From Streptomyces vilmorinianum (GTDB lineage: Bacteria > Actinomycetota > Actinomycetes > Streptomycetales > Streptomycetaceae): a stretch of 64,000 nt of DNA. Below, piece after piece: positions 17,990-24,874 of this stretch; position 1 is the stretch's first letter; the number at the start of each line of letters is the position of its first letter. The notes beneath the pieces are model-generated. The model was not told where the DNA came from. It saw only the letters and a program-made list of their open reading frames with translations, and did no database searches. A program made the translations under genes and the position numbers. Location: contig NZ_CP040244.1 of NCBI RefSeq assembly GCF_005517195.1, positions 7,520,001 to 7,584,000 of the forward strand. Direction: 5' to 3'.

Positions 17990-19110
17990 CGGAGGTCTCC
18001 GTTCGCGATCAGGTCGCCGAGCTCGGCGAGGAGTTCGGTGCCGCAGCCGAGATAGGCGTCGAGCTGTCTGCCCCACAGGAAGTGCCGGTGGACGGGGTGG
18101 TCGAGGTCGGCGCCCATGCCGCCGTGCAGATGCTGTCCCGCGTGGACGACCCGCTTTCCCGCCTCGGACGCCCACCAGGCGGCGGTCAGCGCGTGCTCGG
18201 CGGCCGGCAGGCCCTGGTCGTGGCGCCACGCCGCCTCGTAGGCGGTCACCCGGATCGCCTCGGTGTCCATATAGGCGTCGGCGGCCCTGAGCTGGACGGC
18301 CTGGTGGGTGGAGAGCGGGCGCCCGAACTGCTCCCGTACCGAGGTGTACGCGACGGCCCGCGCCAGTGAGCCGGCGCAGACACCGGCCTGGAGCCCGGCG
18401 AACACGATCCGCGCCGAGGCCAGCACGTCCGCGCAGGCCCCCGCGCCCCCGATCCGCTCCCCGGGGGCGCCGTCGAGGACGAGCCGCCCGGCGGCCCAGG
18501 GGGCGGTGAGCTCGACCGGCTCGACCGTCGCGTCGGCTGTCCGGACCAGCCGGAGGACGGCGTCCTCGTCGGGTACGAGGACGTGCGTGGCGTGCCTGAG
18601 CCAGGGCACCCAGTCCACGGTCCCGGTGAGCCTGGTGAGCCCGGTGAGCCGCCCGTCCCCGTGCCCGTCCCCGTGCCCGACCGCGCGCCTGTCCCCGTCC
18701 CCGGGGCCGTCCACGTGGCCTTCCCCAGGGCCCTCCCCGGCGGCCCGGACCGTGCCGACGGGCGGGAACGCCCCGGTCACCACCGTCGTCCCGTCCCGGA
18801 GCCCGGGCAGCAGCCGGTCGCGCTGCTCCTGCGTACCGTGCCGGGCGACGGCGAGGAGGCCGTACACACAGCTCGCGGCGAACGGCACCTGGGCCGTCGT
18901 ACGCCCCTGCTCCTCGGCCAGCAGCACCAGGCCGAGCAGCCCGGTCTCCTCGACCGCGCCCGGCAGTCCGGCCGCGCACAGCGCCTTCCAGAGCTCGGCG
19001 TCCGTTCCCGTGCCGGCCTTCGCGAGCCTCTCGTGCGTGGCGAGATCGCCGAAGATCCGCGCCGCCAGCTCCTGGGCCGCGGCCTGCTCCTCCGTGGGTG
19101 TGAAGTCCAT
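17986..19110 (-). CDS. Acyl-CoA dehydrogenase, ChsE1/FadE28-like subunit
   Basis: A 374-residue acyl-CoA dehydrogenase fold: N-terminal helices (MDFTPTEEQAAAQELAARIF), beta domain, and C-terminal helices (SVREQFGRPLSTHQAVQLRAAD, GGMGADLDHPVHRHF). It is divergent from typical family members, as expected of the non-catalytic partner in an alpha2beta2 steroid ACAD. About 25 residues of Gly/Asp/His-rich sequence (GDGHGDG) are inserted in the middle domain. ATG 19110, one base after the preceding stop and behind GAGGG, was preferred to GTG 19122. Confidence 0.82.
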   Translation of the reverse strand: MDFTPTEEQAAAQELAARIFGDLATHERLAKAGTGTDAELWKALCAAGLPGAVEETGLLGLVLLAEEQGRTTAQVPFAASCVYGLLAVARHGTQEQRDRLLPGLRDGTTVVTGAFPPVGTVRAAGEGPGEGHVDGPGDGDRRAVGHGDGHGDGRLTGLTRLTGTVDWVPWLRHATHVLVPDEDAVLRLVRTADATVEPVELTAPWAAGRLVLDGAPGERIGGAGACADVLASARIVFAGLQAGVCAGSLARAVAYTSVREQFGRPLSTHQAVQLRAADAYMDTEAIRVTAYEAAWRHDQGLPAAEHALTAAWWASEAGKRVVHAGQHLHGGMGADLDHPVHRHFLWGRQLDAYLGCGTELLAELGDLIANGDLR

Positions 19111-19111
19111 G

Positions 19112-20032
19112 TCAGCCCTCACCGCAGTCCTGCGCCCGGAACACGGGCAGCTCCAGCTCCTCGTCCACGCGGAGGAACTCCAGCCGGACCGGCATCCCGA
19201 TCCTGACCTTGTCGTACGGCACGCCGACCACGTTGCTGATCATCCGCACGCCCTCCGCCAGTTCGATCAGCCCGACCGCGTAAGGAGGGTCGAAGGCCGG
19301 GAAGGGCGGGTGGTGCATCACCACGTACGAGAAGACCGTGCCGGAGCCGCCCGCCTCGAAGGTGTCCCACTCCTGAGAGCCGCAGGCGCTGCACCCGGGG
19401 AGCCAGGGGAAGCGGGCCGTCGCGCAGTCGGCGCACCGCTGGACGAGCAGCTTGTGGGCCTGGACGCCCTCCCAGAACCCGGCGTTGTCCCGGTTGATCA
19501 CCGGCCGCGGCCGTCGCGGCCTCTCCTTGGGCTTCGCGGCCGCCGGCGCGTACTTGAGGATGCGGAAGCGGTGCGTTCCCGCGAGCTCTCCGCCGGCCCG
19601 GACGTCCATCCGGGTCGTGACGAAGTGCCCCGTCCCGAGCTTGGTGGTCTTGCGCTCGGACACCGACTCGATCACCGCGTCGAAGGTGATCGCGTCGCCG
19701 GGCCGCAGCGGCCGCAGGTACTCCTGCTCGCAGTCGGTCGCGACCACGGAGCGGTACCCGGCGTCGTCCAGGAGCGTGAGCAGCTCGTCGTACGCCCCGG
19801 ACCGGCCGGTGTGGTGGCCGGACAGCCCTCCCATGGTCCACGCCTGGAGCATGGTCGGCGGCGCGACGGCGTCCGGTCCCGCGTACGCCGGGTTGGTGTC
19901 CCCCATCGCCTCGCACCAGTGCCTGATCATGGGCTCGTTGACCAGGTCCTTGCCGGTGCCCGCGGTGGCGGCGGGCTGTCCTTCGTACGCCTTCAGCAGC
20001 TCGTACACGTCCTGCTTCATCGCCTGCGTCAT
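19112..20032 (-). CDS. MaoC-like / DUF35 OB-fold fusion, ChsH2-like
   Basis: A 306-residue fusion. The N-terminal hot-dog domain has GDTNPAYAGPD, where the usual catalytic His of hydratase-2 enzymes is replaced, so it is probably a structural subunit. The C-terminal half (from about 185) has a zinc ribbon CADC...CSAC followed by a DUF35 OB-fold (GTVFSYVVMHHPPF, YAVGLIELAEGVR). In mycobacteria this architecture (ChsH2) pairs with ChsH1 for hydration and its DUF35 part pairs with Ltp2. All three partners are present here. It overlaps the upstream dehydrogenase by ATGA. Confidence 0.88.
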   Translation of the reverse strand: MTQAMKQDVYELLKAYEGQPAATAGTGKDLVNEPMIRHWCEAMGDTNPAYAGPDAVAPPTMLQAWTMGGLSGHHTGRSGAYDELLTLLDDAGYRSVVATDCEQEYLRPLRPGDAITFDAVIESVSERKTTKLGTGHFVTTRMDVRAGGELAGTHRFRILKYAPAAAKPKERPRRPRPVINRDNAGFWEGVQAHKLLVQRCADCATARFPWLPGCSACGSQEWDTFEAGGSGTVFSYVVMHHPPFPAFDPPYAVGLIELAEGVRMISNVVGVPYDKVRIGMPVRLEFLRVDEELELPVFRAQDCGEG

Positions 20033-21198
20033 CGCCGCCGCCCCCTTCCCTTCATGCCGAGTCGCATCGTCGCGACGATCTCGCGCTGCACCTCGCTCAC
20101 CCCTCCCCCGAAGGTGTTGATCTGCGCGGCGCGGTTCATCCGCTCGAGCTCACCGCCGTCGAACTCCCCCGGCGACCCCGCCCTCACCAGCCCCGCCCCA
20201 CCCGCGATCTCCTGACATATTCGGTACACCTCCACCGCCGATTCGGTTCCCGCGAACTTCACGCCGCTCGCGTCTCCTGGGGCCAGCCGACCCGCCCCCA
20301 CATCCCCCACCAAACGCCAGTTGAGCAGGCGTGTCGCCGCGAGCCGGGCATGCGCTTCGGCGGCCCGGATCCGTATCCACGACTCGTCAATGCGTCGCCG
20401 CCCCGTCACCGGATCGGGTGTGCGGGCGCGGTGGAGTGCGGAGGCGTAGAAGTCCTCGGCCTGCATGCCGATGGCGGCGAGTGCGACGCGTTCGTGGTTG
20501 AGCTGGTTGGTGATCAGCCCCCAGCCGCCGTTCTCCTCGCCGACCAGGTTCGCGGCGGGGACGCGGATCCCGTCGTAGTACGTCGCCGTCGTCGTCAGAC
20601 CGCCGACGGTCTCGATCGGCGTCCACGAGAAGCCGGGCGCGTCGGTGGGGACGAGGACGATGGAGATGCCCCGGTGCGGAGGCGCGCCCGGGTCGGTGCG
20701 GCAGGCGAGCCAGATCCAGTCGGCGTTCTGGGCGTTCGAGGTGAAGATCTTCTGTCCGTCGATCAGCCAGGAGTCCCCGTCCCGTACGCCCTTCGTACGG
20801 AGGGATGCCAGGTCGGTGCCGGCCTCCGGCTCGCTGTATCCGATGGCGAAGACGCTCTCGCCGCGCAGGATGCGGGGGAGGAAGTACGTCTTCTGCTCCT
20901 CCGTGCCGTACCTCATCAGGGTCGGGCCGACGGTGTTGAGCGTGACCATGGAGACGGGCGCGCCGGCCCGGTAGGCCTCGTCGAAGAAGACGAACTGCTC
21001 GTCGGGGCCGCGGCCCTGTCCGCCGTACTCCTGCGGCCAGCCGAGCCCCAGCATGCCGTCGCCGCCGATCCGGCGGAGCAGCTTCCGCTGTCCGGCGGTG
21101 TCGGCGGGGGACGGCGGGCCGTCGGGCATGACGTCGCGGAAGTACGCGCGGAGTTCGGCGCGCAGCCGCAGCTGCCGCTCGGTCGGGGCGAGGTGCAC
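20029..21198 (-). CDS. Acyl-CoA dehydrogenase, ChsE2/FadE29-like subunit
   Basis: A 389-residue acyl-CoA dehydrogenase with well-kept FAD and substrate motifs (GLGWPQEYGGQG, AIGYSEPEAGTDLASL, QKIFTSNAQNADWIWLACRT, GIRVPAANLVGEENGGW, NTFGGGVSEVQREIVA). As first gene of the five-gene operon it is probably the FAD-binding, catalytic partner of the divergent dehydrogenase two genes downstream. A palindromic operator-like site lies 70-85 bp upstream. Confidence 0.88.
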   Translation of the reverse strand: MHLAPTERQLRLRAELRAYFRDVMPDGPPSPADTAGQRKLLRRIGGDGMLGLGWPQEYGGQGRGPDEQFVFFDEAYRAGAPVSMVTLNTVGPTLMRYGTEEQKTYFLPRILRGESVFAIGYSEPEAGTDLASLRTKGVRDGDSWLIDGQKIFTSNAQNADWIWLACRTDPGAPPHRGISIVLVPTDAPGFSWTPIETVGGLTTTATYYDGIRVPAANLVGEENGGWGLITNQLNHERVALAAIGMQAEDFYASALHRARTPDPVTGRRRIDESWIRIRAAEAHARLAATRLLNWRLVGDVGAGRLAPGDASGVKFAGTESAVEVYRICQEIAGGAGLVRAGSPGEFDGGELERMNRAAQINTFGGGVSEVQREIVATMRLGMKGRGRRR

Positions 21199-21268
21199 GG
21201 CGACGGCCTCTCGTGGATACGGCGAAGGGTGACCGACTGGGTTACCGGCTGGGTTACCGACTAGATTC

Positions 21269-21283
21269 CTGACTGTCCGTCAG
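21269..21283. promoter_or_regulatory. Palindromic operator-like site upstream of the ACAD-MaoC-Ltp2 operon
   Basis: ctgac-tgtcc-gtcag is a perfect 5-bp inverted repeat with 5-bp spacer, about 70 bp before the first gene. The shape suits a TetR-type repressor of fatty-acid or steroid metabolism. No such regulator gene is adjacent. Confidence 0.5.
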
Positions 21284-21444
21284 ATATCTCGTCCCTGTCA
21301 AGGTCACGGACGGGGAGGGGAGGAGGAGGGCAGCGGGCGCGAAGACAGTGGAGCGGCCTGCACGCCGGCACCGAAGTGCCGCCGTACAGGCCGCCGTTCA
21401 CCCCTCAGTCATGCCCCCCCGTCGGGCCGGACCCCAGCTGTCGG

Positions 21445-21753
21445 CTAGAACCACCAGGGATAGAAGTTGACCACCGCGTTCGACTGGTCGATGGAGGTGA
21501 ACCCGGAGCCGTTCACACTGGCGGTGTTGTTCTGATTGGAGGCACCGGAGCCGGTGGCCACCTGCTGCGTGGTGGTCGAGTTGCCGAGATTGTGGCCACC
21601 CACGCCGCTGCCGATGATGGTGGCGACGCTCGTGTTCGATCCGTCGTCCGCGAATCCGCCGTTGTCGGCCTGCGCCACTCCGGCGAAGAGTGCGGCGGCC
21701 AGGGGCAGCGCGGCGGCAGCGGCGAGAACGCGGGCGGTACGGATGCTTGCCAT
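21445..21753 (-). CDS. Small secreted Asn/Gly/Ser-rich protein
   Basis: A 102-residue protein with a classic signal peptide (RVLAAAAALPLAAALFAGVAQA, cleavage before DNGG). The mature chain of about 70 residues is rich in N, G, S, T and Q (GGHNLGNSTTTQQ, SNQNNTASVNGSG, DQSNAVVNF) and ends in aromatic FYPWWF. ATG 21753 has a strong GGAGG site. It has no chaplin or rodlin motif. The N/Q-S-G spacing is reminiscent of amyloid-type repeats, but that is only an impression. Function unknown. Confidence 0.75.
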   Translation of the reverse strand: MASIRTARVLAAAAALPLAAALFAGVAQADNGGFADDGSNTSVATIIGSGVGGHNLGNSTTTQQVATGSGASNQNNTASVNGSGFTSIDQSNAVVNFYPWWF

Positions 21754-22104
21754 GTCATTTCCTCCAGGAACTGAACTGAGCTGAGCTGAAGTGCCGAAGC
21801 TGAGGCACCGAAGTACGGCTTGTTCCAAGGCGGTTGGCCGACCGCCTCGGTCGTTGTGTTCGACGTCGCGACTCCAGAGTTGCCCACACAATCCCCGGCG
21901 AACCACCCCTCAGCGGCCGATTCCCCCTCAAGCGTGAGGACAAGTCGATAAACCACCTTCGTGCCCTCAAAAGCGCAGCTCACCCCGGTGGGGGTGGTGT
22001 CGCGTCGCCGAAACCGCGCGACCACAAGGGAGGAAGCGTTCCGGCAGATTTTCAGCCAATCCTCCCCCCTTCCCTTCTTCGAACGCGTGTACGAAAATGA
22101 GCGC
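21754..22104. other. Divergent promoter region
   Basis: This 350-bp stretch separates the secreted-protein gene (minus) from the Prim-Pol gene (plus). It is relatively AT-rich in places (cgaaaatgagcg, gataaaccacc) and should hold both promoters. I see no convincing ORF, hairpin or operator. Confidence 0.5.
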
Positions 22105-23058
22105 ATGGCCATCTCCGACCGGCGCTCCGCCACCCTGGCCCTCGCCCACGCGCTGTCCGCGGCAGAGCGCGGGCTCCCCGTCTTCCCCCTGTCCGCCACC
22201 AAGCTCCCCGCCCTGCGCTCACCCCACCGGGACGACCCCCACCCGGTCCTCTGCCGCGGGGAATGCGGCCGGCCCGGGCACGGGGTGTACGACGCGACCA
22301 CCGACCCCGCGGCCGTACGGGCGCTGTTCGCCGCCGCGCCCTGGGCCACCGGCTACGGCATCGCGTGCGGGCGCCCGCCGCACCACCTCATCGGCGTCGA
22401 CCTCGACGTGAAGCCGTCCCCGGGGCACGCGGCCGCGGCCGCGGCCGCGGACACGGACACGGACACGGACGCCACGGTGGGGCTCCGCCACCTCGCGCTC
22501 CAGCACCTGTTCACCGTTCCGCCCACGGTCACCGTCCTCACCCCCAGCGGCGGCCGTCACCTGTGGCTGACCGGACCGCCGGACGTCGTCGTCCCGAACT
22601 CGGCGAGCCGCCTCGCTCCCGGCATCGACATCCGCGGCGCCGGCGGCTACCTGGTCGGCCCCGGCTCGGTGACCGCCCGGGGCGCGTACCGCCTCGCGCC
22701 GGGCAGCGCGGAACTCGACCCGGCGCCGTGCCCCCGCGCCCTCCTCACCCTGATCGCGCCCCCCGCACCACCCTCACGCCCCCACACCCCCTCCGCCGGA
22801 CCGCACCACGGCCGGGGCCTGGTCCACTTCGTCCTGACGGCCCACGAGGGCCAGCGCAACACGCGCCTGTTCTGGGCGGCCTGCCGCGCCTACGAGAACG
22901 GCCTCGGCGACTCCCTCACCGAGGCCCTCACCACGGCGGCGATCCGCACGGGCCTCCCCGAACACGAGGCCCGCGCCACGATCGCCTCGGCACAGCGCCT
23001 GATGCTGCGCCCCATGAGCCCTACGAGCAGGAGCCACGTGAGCTACTTCCACTCGTAG
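22105..23058 (+). CDS. Bifunctional DNA primase/polymerase (Prim-Pol) domain protein
   Basis: A 317-residue protein. The Prim-Pol domain spans about 10-220: GLPVFPLSATKLPAL, cysteine motif CRGECGRPGHG, catalytic Asp pair in IGVDLDVK, GGRHLWLTG, and DIRGAGGYLVGPGS. A slippage-type insert (AAAAAAADTDTDTDAT) sits after the Asp pair. The C-terminal helical part (AHEGQRNTRLFWAACRAYE, LTEALTTAAIRTGL) resembles the small alpha domain of such primases. ATG 22105 fits the domain start. No helicase gene adjoins it. The last few residues overlap the next gene's stop, so the C-terminus may have been altered. Confidence 0.82.
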   Translation: MAISDRRSATLALAHALSAAERGLPVFPLSATKLPALRSPHRDDPHPVLCRGECGRPGHGVYDATTDPAAVRALFAAAPWATGYGIACGRPPHHLIGVDLDVKPSPGHAAAAAAADTDTDTDATVGLRHLALQHLFTVPPTVTVLTPSGGRHLWLTGPPDVVVPNSASRLAPGIDIRGAGGYLVGPGSVTARGAYRLAPGSAELDPAPCPRALLTLIAPPAPPSRPHTPSAGPHHGRGLVHFVLTAHEGQRNTRLFWAACRAYENGLGDSLTEALTTAAIRTGLPEHEARATIASAQRLMLRPMSPTSRSHVSYFHS

Positions 23059-23447
23059 AACTTGGCCGTGGTCTTTCCTTCCGCGTCGCTCTCGAACTCG
23101 AACACGCCCACGATTTCCGCGAGGCGGGCGAACTTGGGGGAGACGTTGTCGTAGTAGAGGGCGCCGCGCCAGCTCACTCCACCGTCACCGGTGAAGTGCC
23201 CGACCCCGTGGCCGTGCCAGGTGGCCGTTTCGCCGTCCTTGGCCATGGTGATCCCCTGGCCCTCACCGTAAAGCGTGCCGTCGGCCCTCACGAAGGACGC
23301 GTACGTCCCCATGTCCGTGGCCTCGACACCCACAAGCGTGCCCGCCGCCTGGAAGGAGGTCTCCATCGCGGGATGGCCGTCGTCGGTGGGCAGGACCCGC
23401 ATTCCCGTGGTCTCACCCTGTTCCTCGCCGAGCAGATCGCCGAGCAT
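23043..23447 (-). CDS. Conserved hypothetical protein (beta-rich, 134 residues)
   Basis: Begins MLGDLLGEEQGETTGMRVLP and continues as an alternating hydrophobic/charged beta-type protein (VEATDMGTYASFVRADG, LYGEGQGI, ATWHGHGVGHFTGDGG, FARLAEIVGVFEFESDAEGK). I recall similar short proteins of unknown function in actinobacteria and cyanobacteria. It has no signal peptide and its 3' end overlaps the convergent Prim-Pol gene by 16 bp. Function unknown. Confidence 0.65.
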   Translation of the reverse strand: MLGDLLGEEQGETTGMRVLPTDDGHPAMETSFQAAGTLVGVEATDMGTYASFVRADGTLYGEGQGITMAKDGETATWHGHGVGHFTGDGGVSWRGALYYDNVSPKFARLAEIVGVFEFESDAEGKTTAKFYEWK

Positions 23448-23729
23448 GAGGCGCGCCGCCGAACCGGAGACGCGCCCTCTGACACCCCCGCCTGTGGCTG
23501 CCGCCAGGCGGTGATTTCAGTAGACGTACGTGCCGTTCGGGCCGTAGGCGATCAGGTCGGGGAGGTCGGTTCCACGTGGAACGTCTGCGTAGACCGGTGC
23601 GCATCAGGACAACGTGGGCCGCTGACCGCAATGCAGCGGAATCCAGCGGCACATCTGCCTGTCCTGGCCCACACAGAACACACGGTCCGCCTCACGGACA
23701 GGGGTGTCTCGCCAATAGCATCGGCGTGT
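23448..23729. other. Intergenic stretch with a possible gene fragment
   Basis: On the minus strand, 23517 to about 23600 reads as the tail of a protein (VYADVPRGTDLPDLIAYG, then NGTYVY and a stop), cut off by an upstream stop, so it may be gene debris. The stretch also contains the 14-bp palindrome listed separately. No intact gene seen. Confidence 0.35.
23569..23582. promoter_or_regulatory. parS-like 14-bp palindrome
   Basis: gttccacgtggaac is perfectly palindromic and differs from the Streptomyces parS consensus (gtttcacgtgaaac) at one position in each arm. It may be a weak ParB site or a chance E-box-like palindrome. Confidence 0.35.
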
Positions 23730-24329
23730 ATGGGGACGTACATAGACGGGTTGATCGAGGCTCGCACCGCGGGCGGGGCGTGGGAGATGGAGGTCGATCT
23801 ACTCGACTTCGACCTCTGGAAGCAGCGGGACGAGCGCGAAGCCATGTTCGGCTACGGCGGGAGCCTCGGAGTGGACCGGCCGCTCTTCGGCGCACGGGGG
23901 TGGCCGGAGGACTCCTGCGAGGAGGTGCCGAAGGAGGTCGACGAGCTGAACCACAGCCACTCGTACGCGACATGGGCCGAGATCGCGGCGGTCGACTGGA
24001 ACGCGCCGATCTGCGACCGCCCCGATGGGAACCGTGTGGGCGAGTGGCGGCCGGGGCCGGACGGCGAGCTCGTCCTGCACGACGTGCTCTGGGCGCCGGT
24101 CGACGTGCTCGACGCGGCTGAGGAAGTCTTCGGCGAGGATCTGTTCCCGAACGAATGGCCGCCGGGCGGCGAGGTCCGTCTGAATGGCGCCGTGTACCGT
24201 CCGGTGGTCTACACGGCCGGGATGATCGTTCCGCCGGACGGCGATTGGGCCCCGGTATGGGCGTCGATGCGCGCGCTGGCAGCCGAGTACGGCGACGAGA
24301 ACGTCCGCCTGGTGGTCTGGTTCGGCTGA
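23730..24329 (+). CDS. Hypothetical protein, acidic
   Basis: A 199-residue soluble acidic protein starting MGTYIDGLIEARTAGGAW. It is rich in W, D and E (MEVDLLDFDLWKQRDERE, WPEDSCEEVPKEVDEL, DWNAPICDRPDG, LFPNEWPPGGEVRLNG) and ends NVRLVVWFG. There is no recognised domain, signal peptide or membrane helix. It sits between gene debris and an integrase remnant, so it is probably cargo of a former integrative element. Function unknown. Confidence 0.6.
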   Translation: MGTYIDGLIEARTAGGAWEMEVDLLDFDLWKQRDEREAMFGYGGSLGVDRPLFGARGWPEDSCEEVPKEVDELNHSHSYATWAEIAAVDWNAPICDRPDGNRVGEWRPGPDGELVLHDVLWAPVDVLDAAEEVFGEDLFPNEWPPGGEVRLNGAVYRPVVYTAGMIVPPDGDWAPVWASMRALAAEYGDENVRLVVWFG

Positions 24330-24338
24330 GCCGACCGA

Positions 24339-24679
24339 CCCGACCCTGCCGTCGGAGATCGCGGCTCTGCGCGCCGAGGACTGCACCCTGTCCAAGACCG
24401 GACGGGGTGAGCTGATCCTCTCCTGGAGCCGCCCCGAGGTGGGCTCGGTCTGGACCAAGGGTGGCCGACGACGGCCGGCTGTTCCGCGCAGCCATGCTGT
24501 GGATCAACTCCGGTGTGGACCCGATGGAAGTCGCCCAGCGCGCCGGGCACAGCCTCACGGTGCTCTTCCGCTTCTACGCCAAGATCGTCAAGGGGCAGCA
24601 GTCCCGGGCGGGGCCCACAGATGGCTCATACGCACTGGTCAGCGCCCGGATACAGCCGATCCAGGGTGAGACAGGCTGA
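24339..24679 (+). pseudogene. Decayed tyrosine-family integrase (C-terminal remnant)
   Basis: Two frames together resemble the C-terminal half of Streptomyces phage/ICE integrases. One frame (from about 24341) reads LPSEIAALRAEDCTLSKTG and then SWSRPEVGSVWT. The other (24461-24679) reads RLFRAAMLWINSGVDPMEV, AQRAGHSLTVLFRFYAKIV. The second part holds the GHS box and the likely catalytic Tyr in FRFYAK. The N-terminal half and the first catalytic Arg box are missing and the reading frame changes near 24460. It lies 66 bp from tRNA-Ser(TGA), a normal integration site class. Confidence 0.75.
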
Positions 24680-24683
24680 GCAC

Positions 24684-24718
24684 AGAGGGCGGGCCCCGGA
24701 ATCCGGGGCCCGCCCTCT
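24684..24718 (-). terminator. Hairpin terminator of tRNA-Ser(TGA)
   Basis: A self-complementary 17-bp arm (agagggcgggccccgga and its complement) lies 26 bp past the 3' end of the tRNA on the minus strand. It is also placed to stop reading from the integrase side. Confidence 0.85.
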
Positions 24719-24744
24719 GACGTGCTGTTTCTCTGACCTGCAAG

Positions 24745-24829
24745 CGGTGGGTGTGGGATTTGAACCCACGGTGACTCGCGCCACGACGGTTTTCAAGACC
24801 GTTCCCTTAGGCCGCTCGGGCAACCCACC
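24745..24829 (-). tRNA. tRNA-Ser(TGA)
   Basis: A class II tRNA of 85 nt. The acceptor is GGTGGGT/ACCCACC with discriminator G, the anticodon arm ACGGT-CTTGAAA-ACCGT gives anticodon TGA, there is a long variable arm, and the T-loop is GGTTCAAATCC. Confidence 0.95.
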
Positions 24830-24874
24830 CCGCGCCGGATCCCGTTCGGGGCGGCGCAGGGACAGCCTAGCCGG

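Noticed and set aside
21445..21753. Small secreted protein considered as a chaplin or rodlin
   Set aside because: Lacks the chaplin GN-rich domain with paired cysteines and lacks rodlin sequence features.
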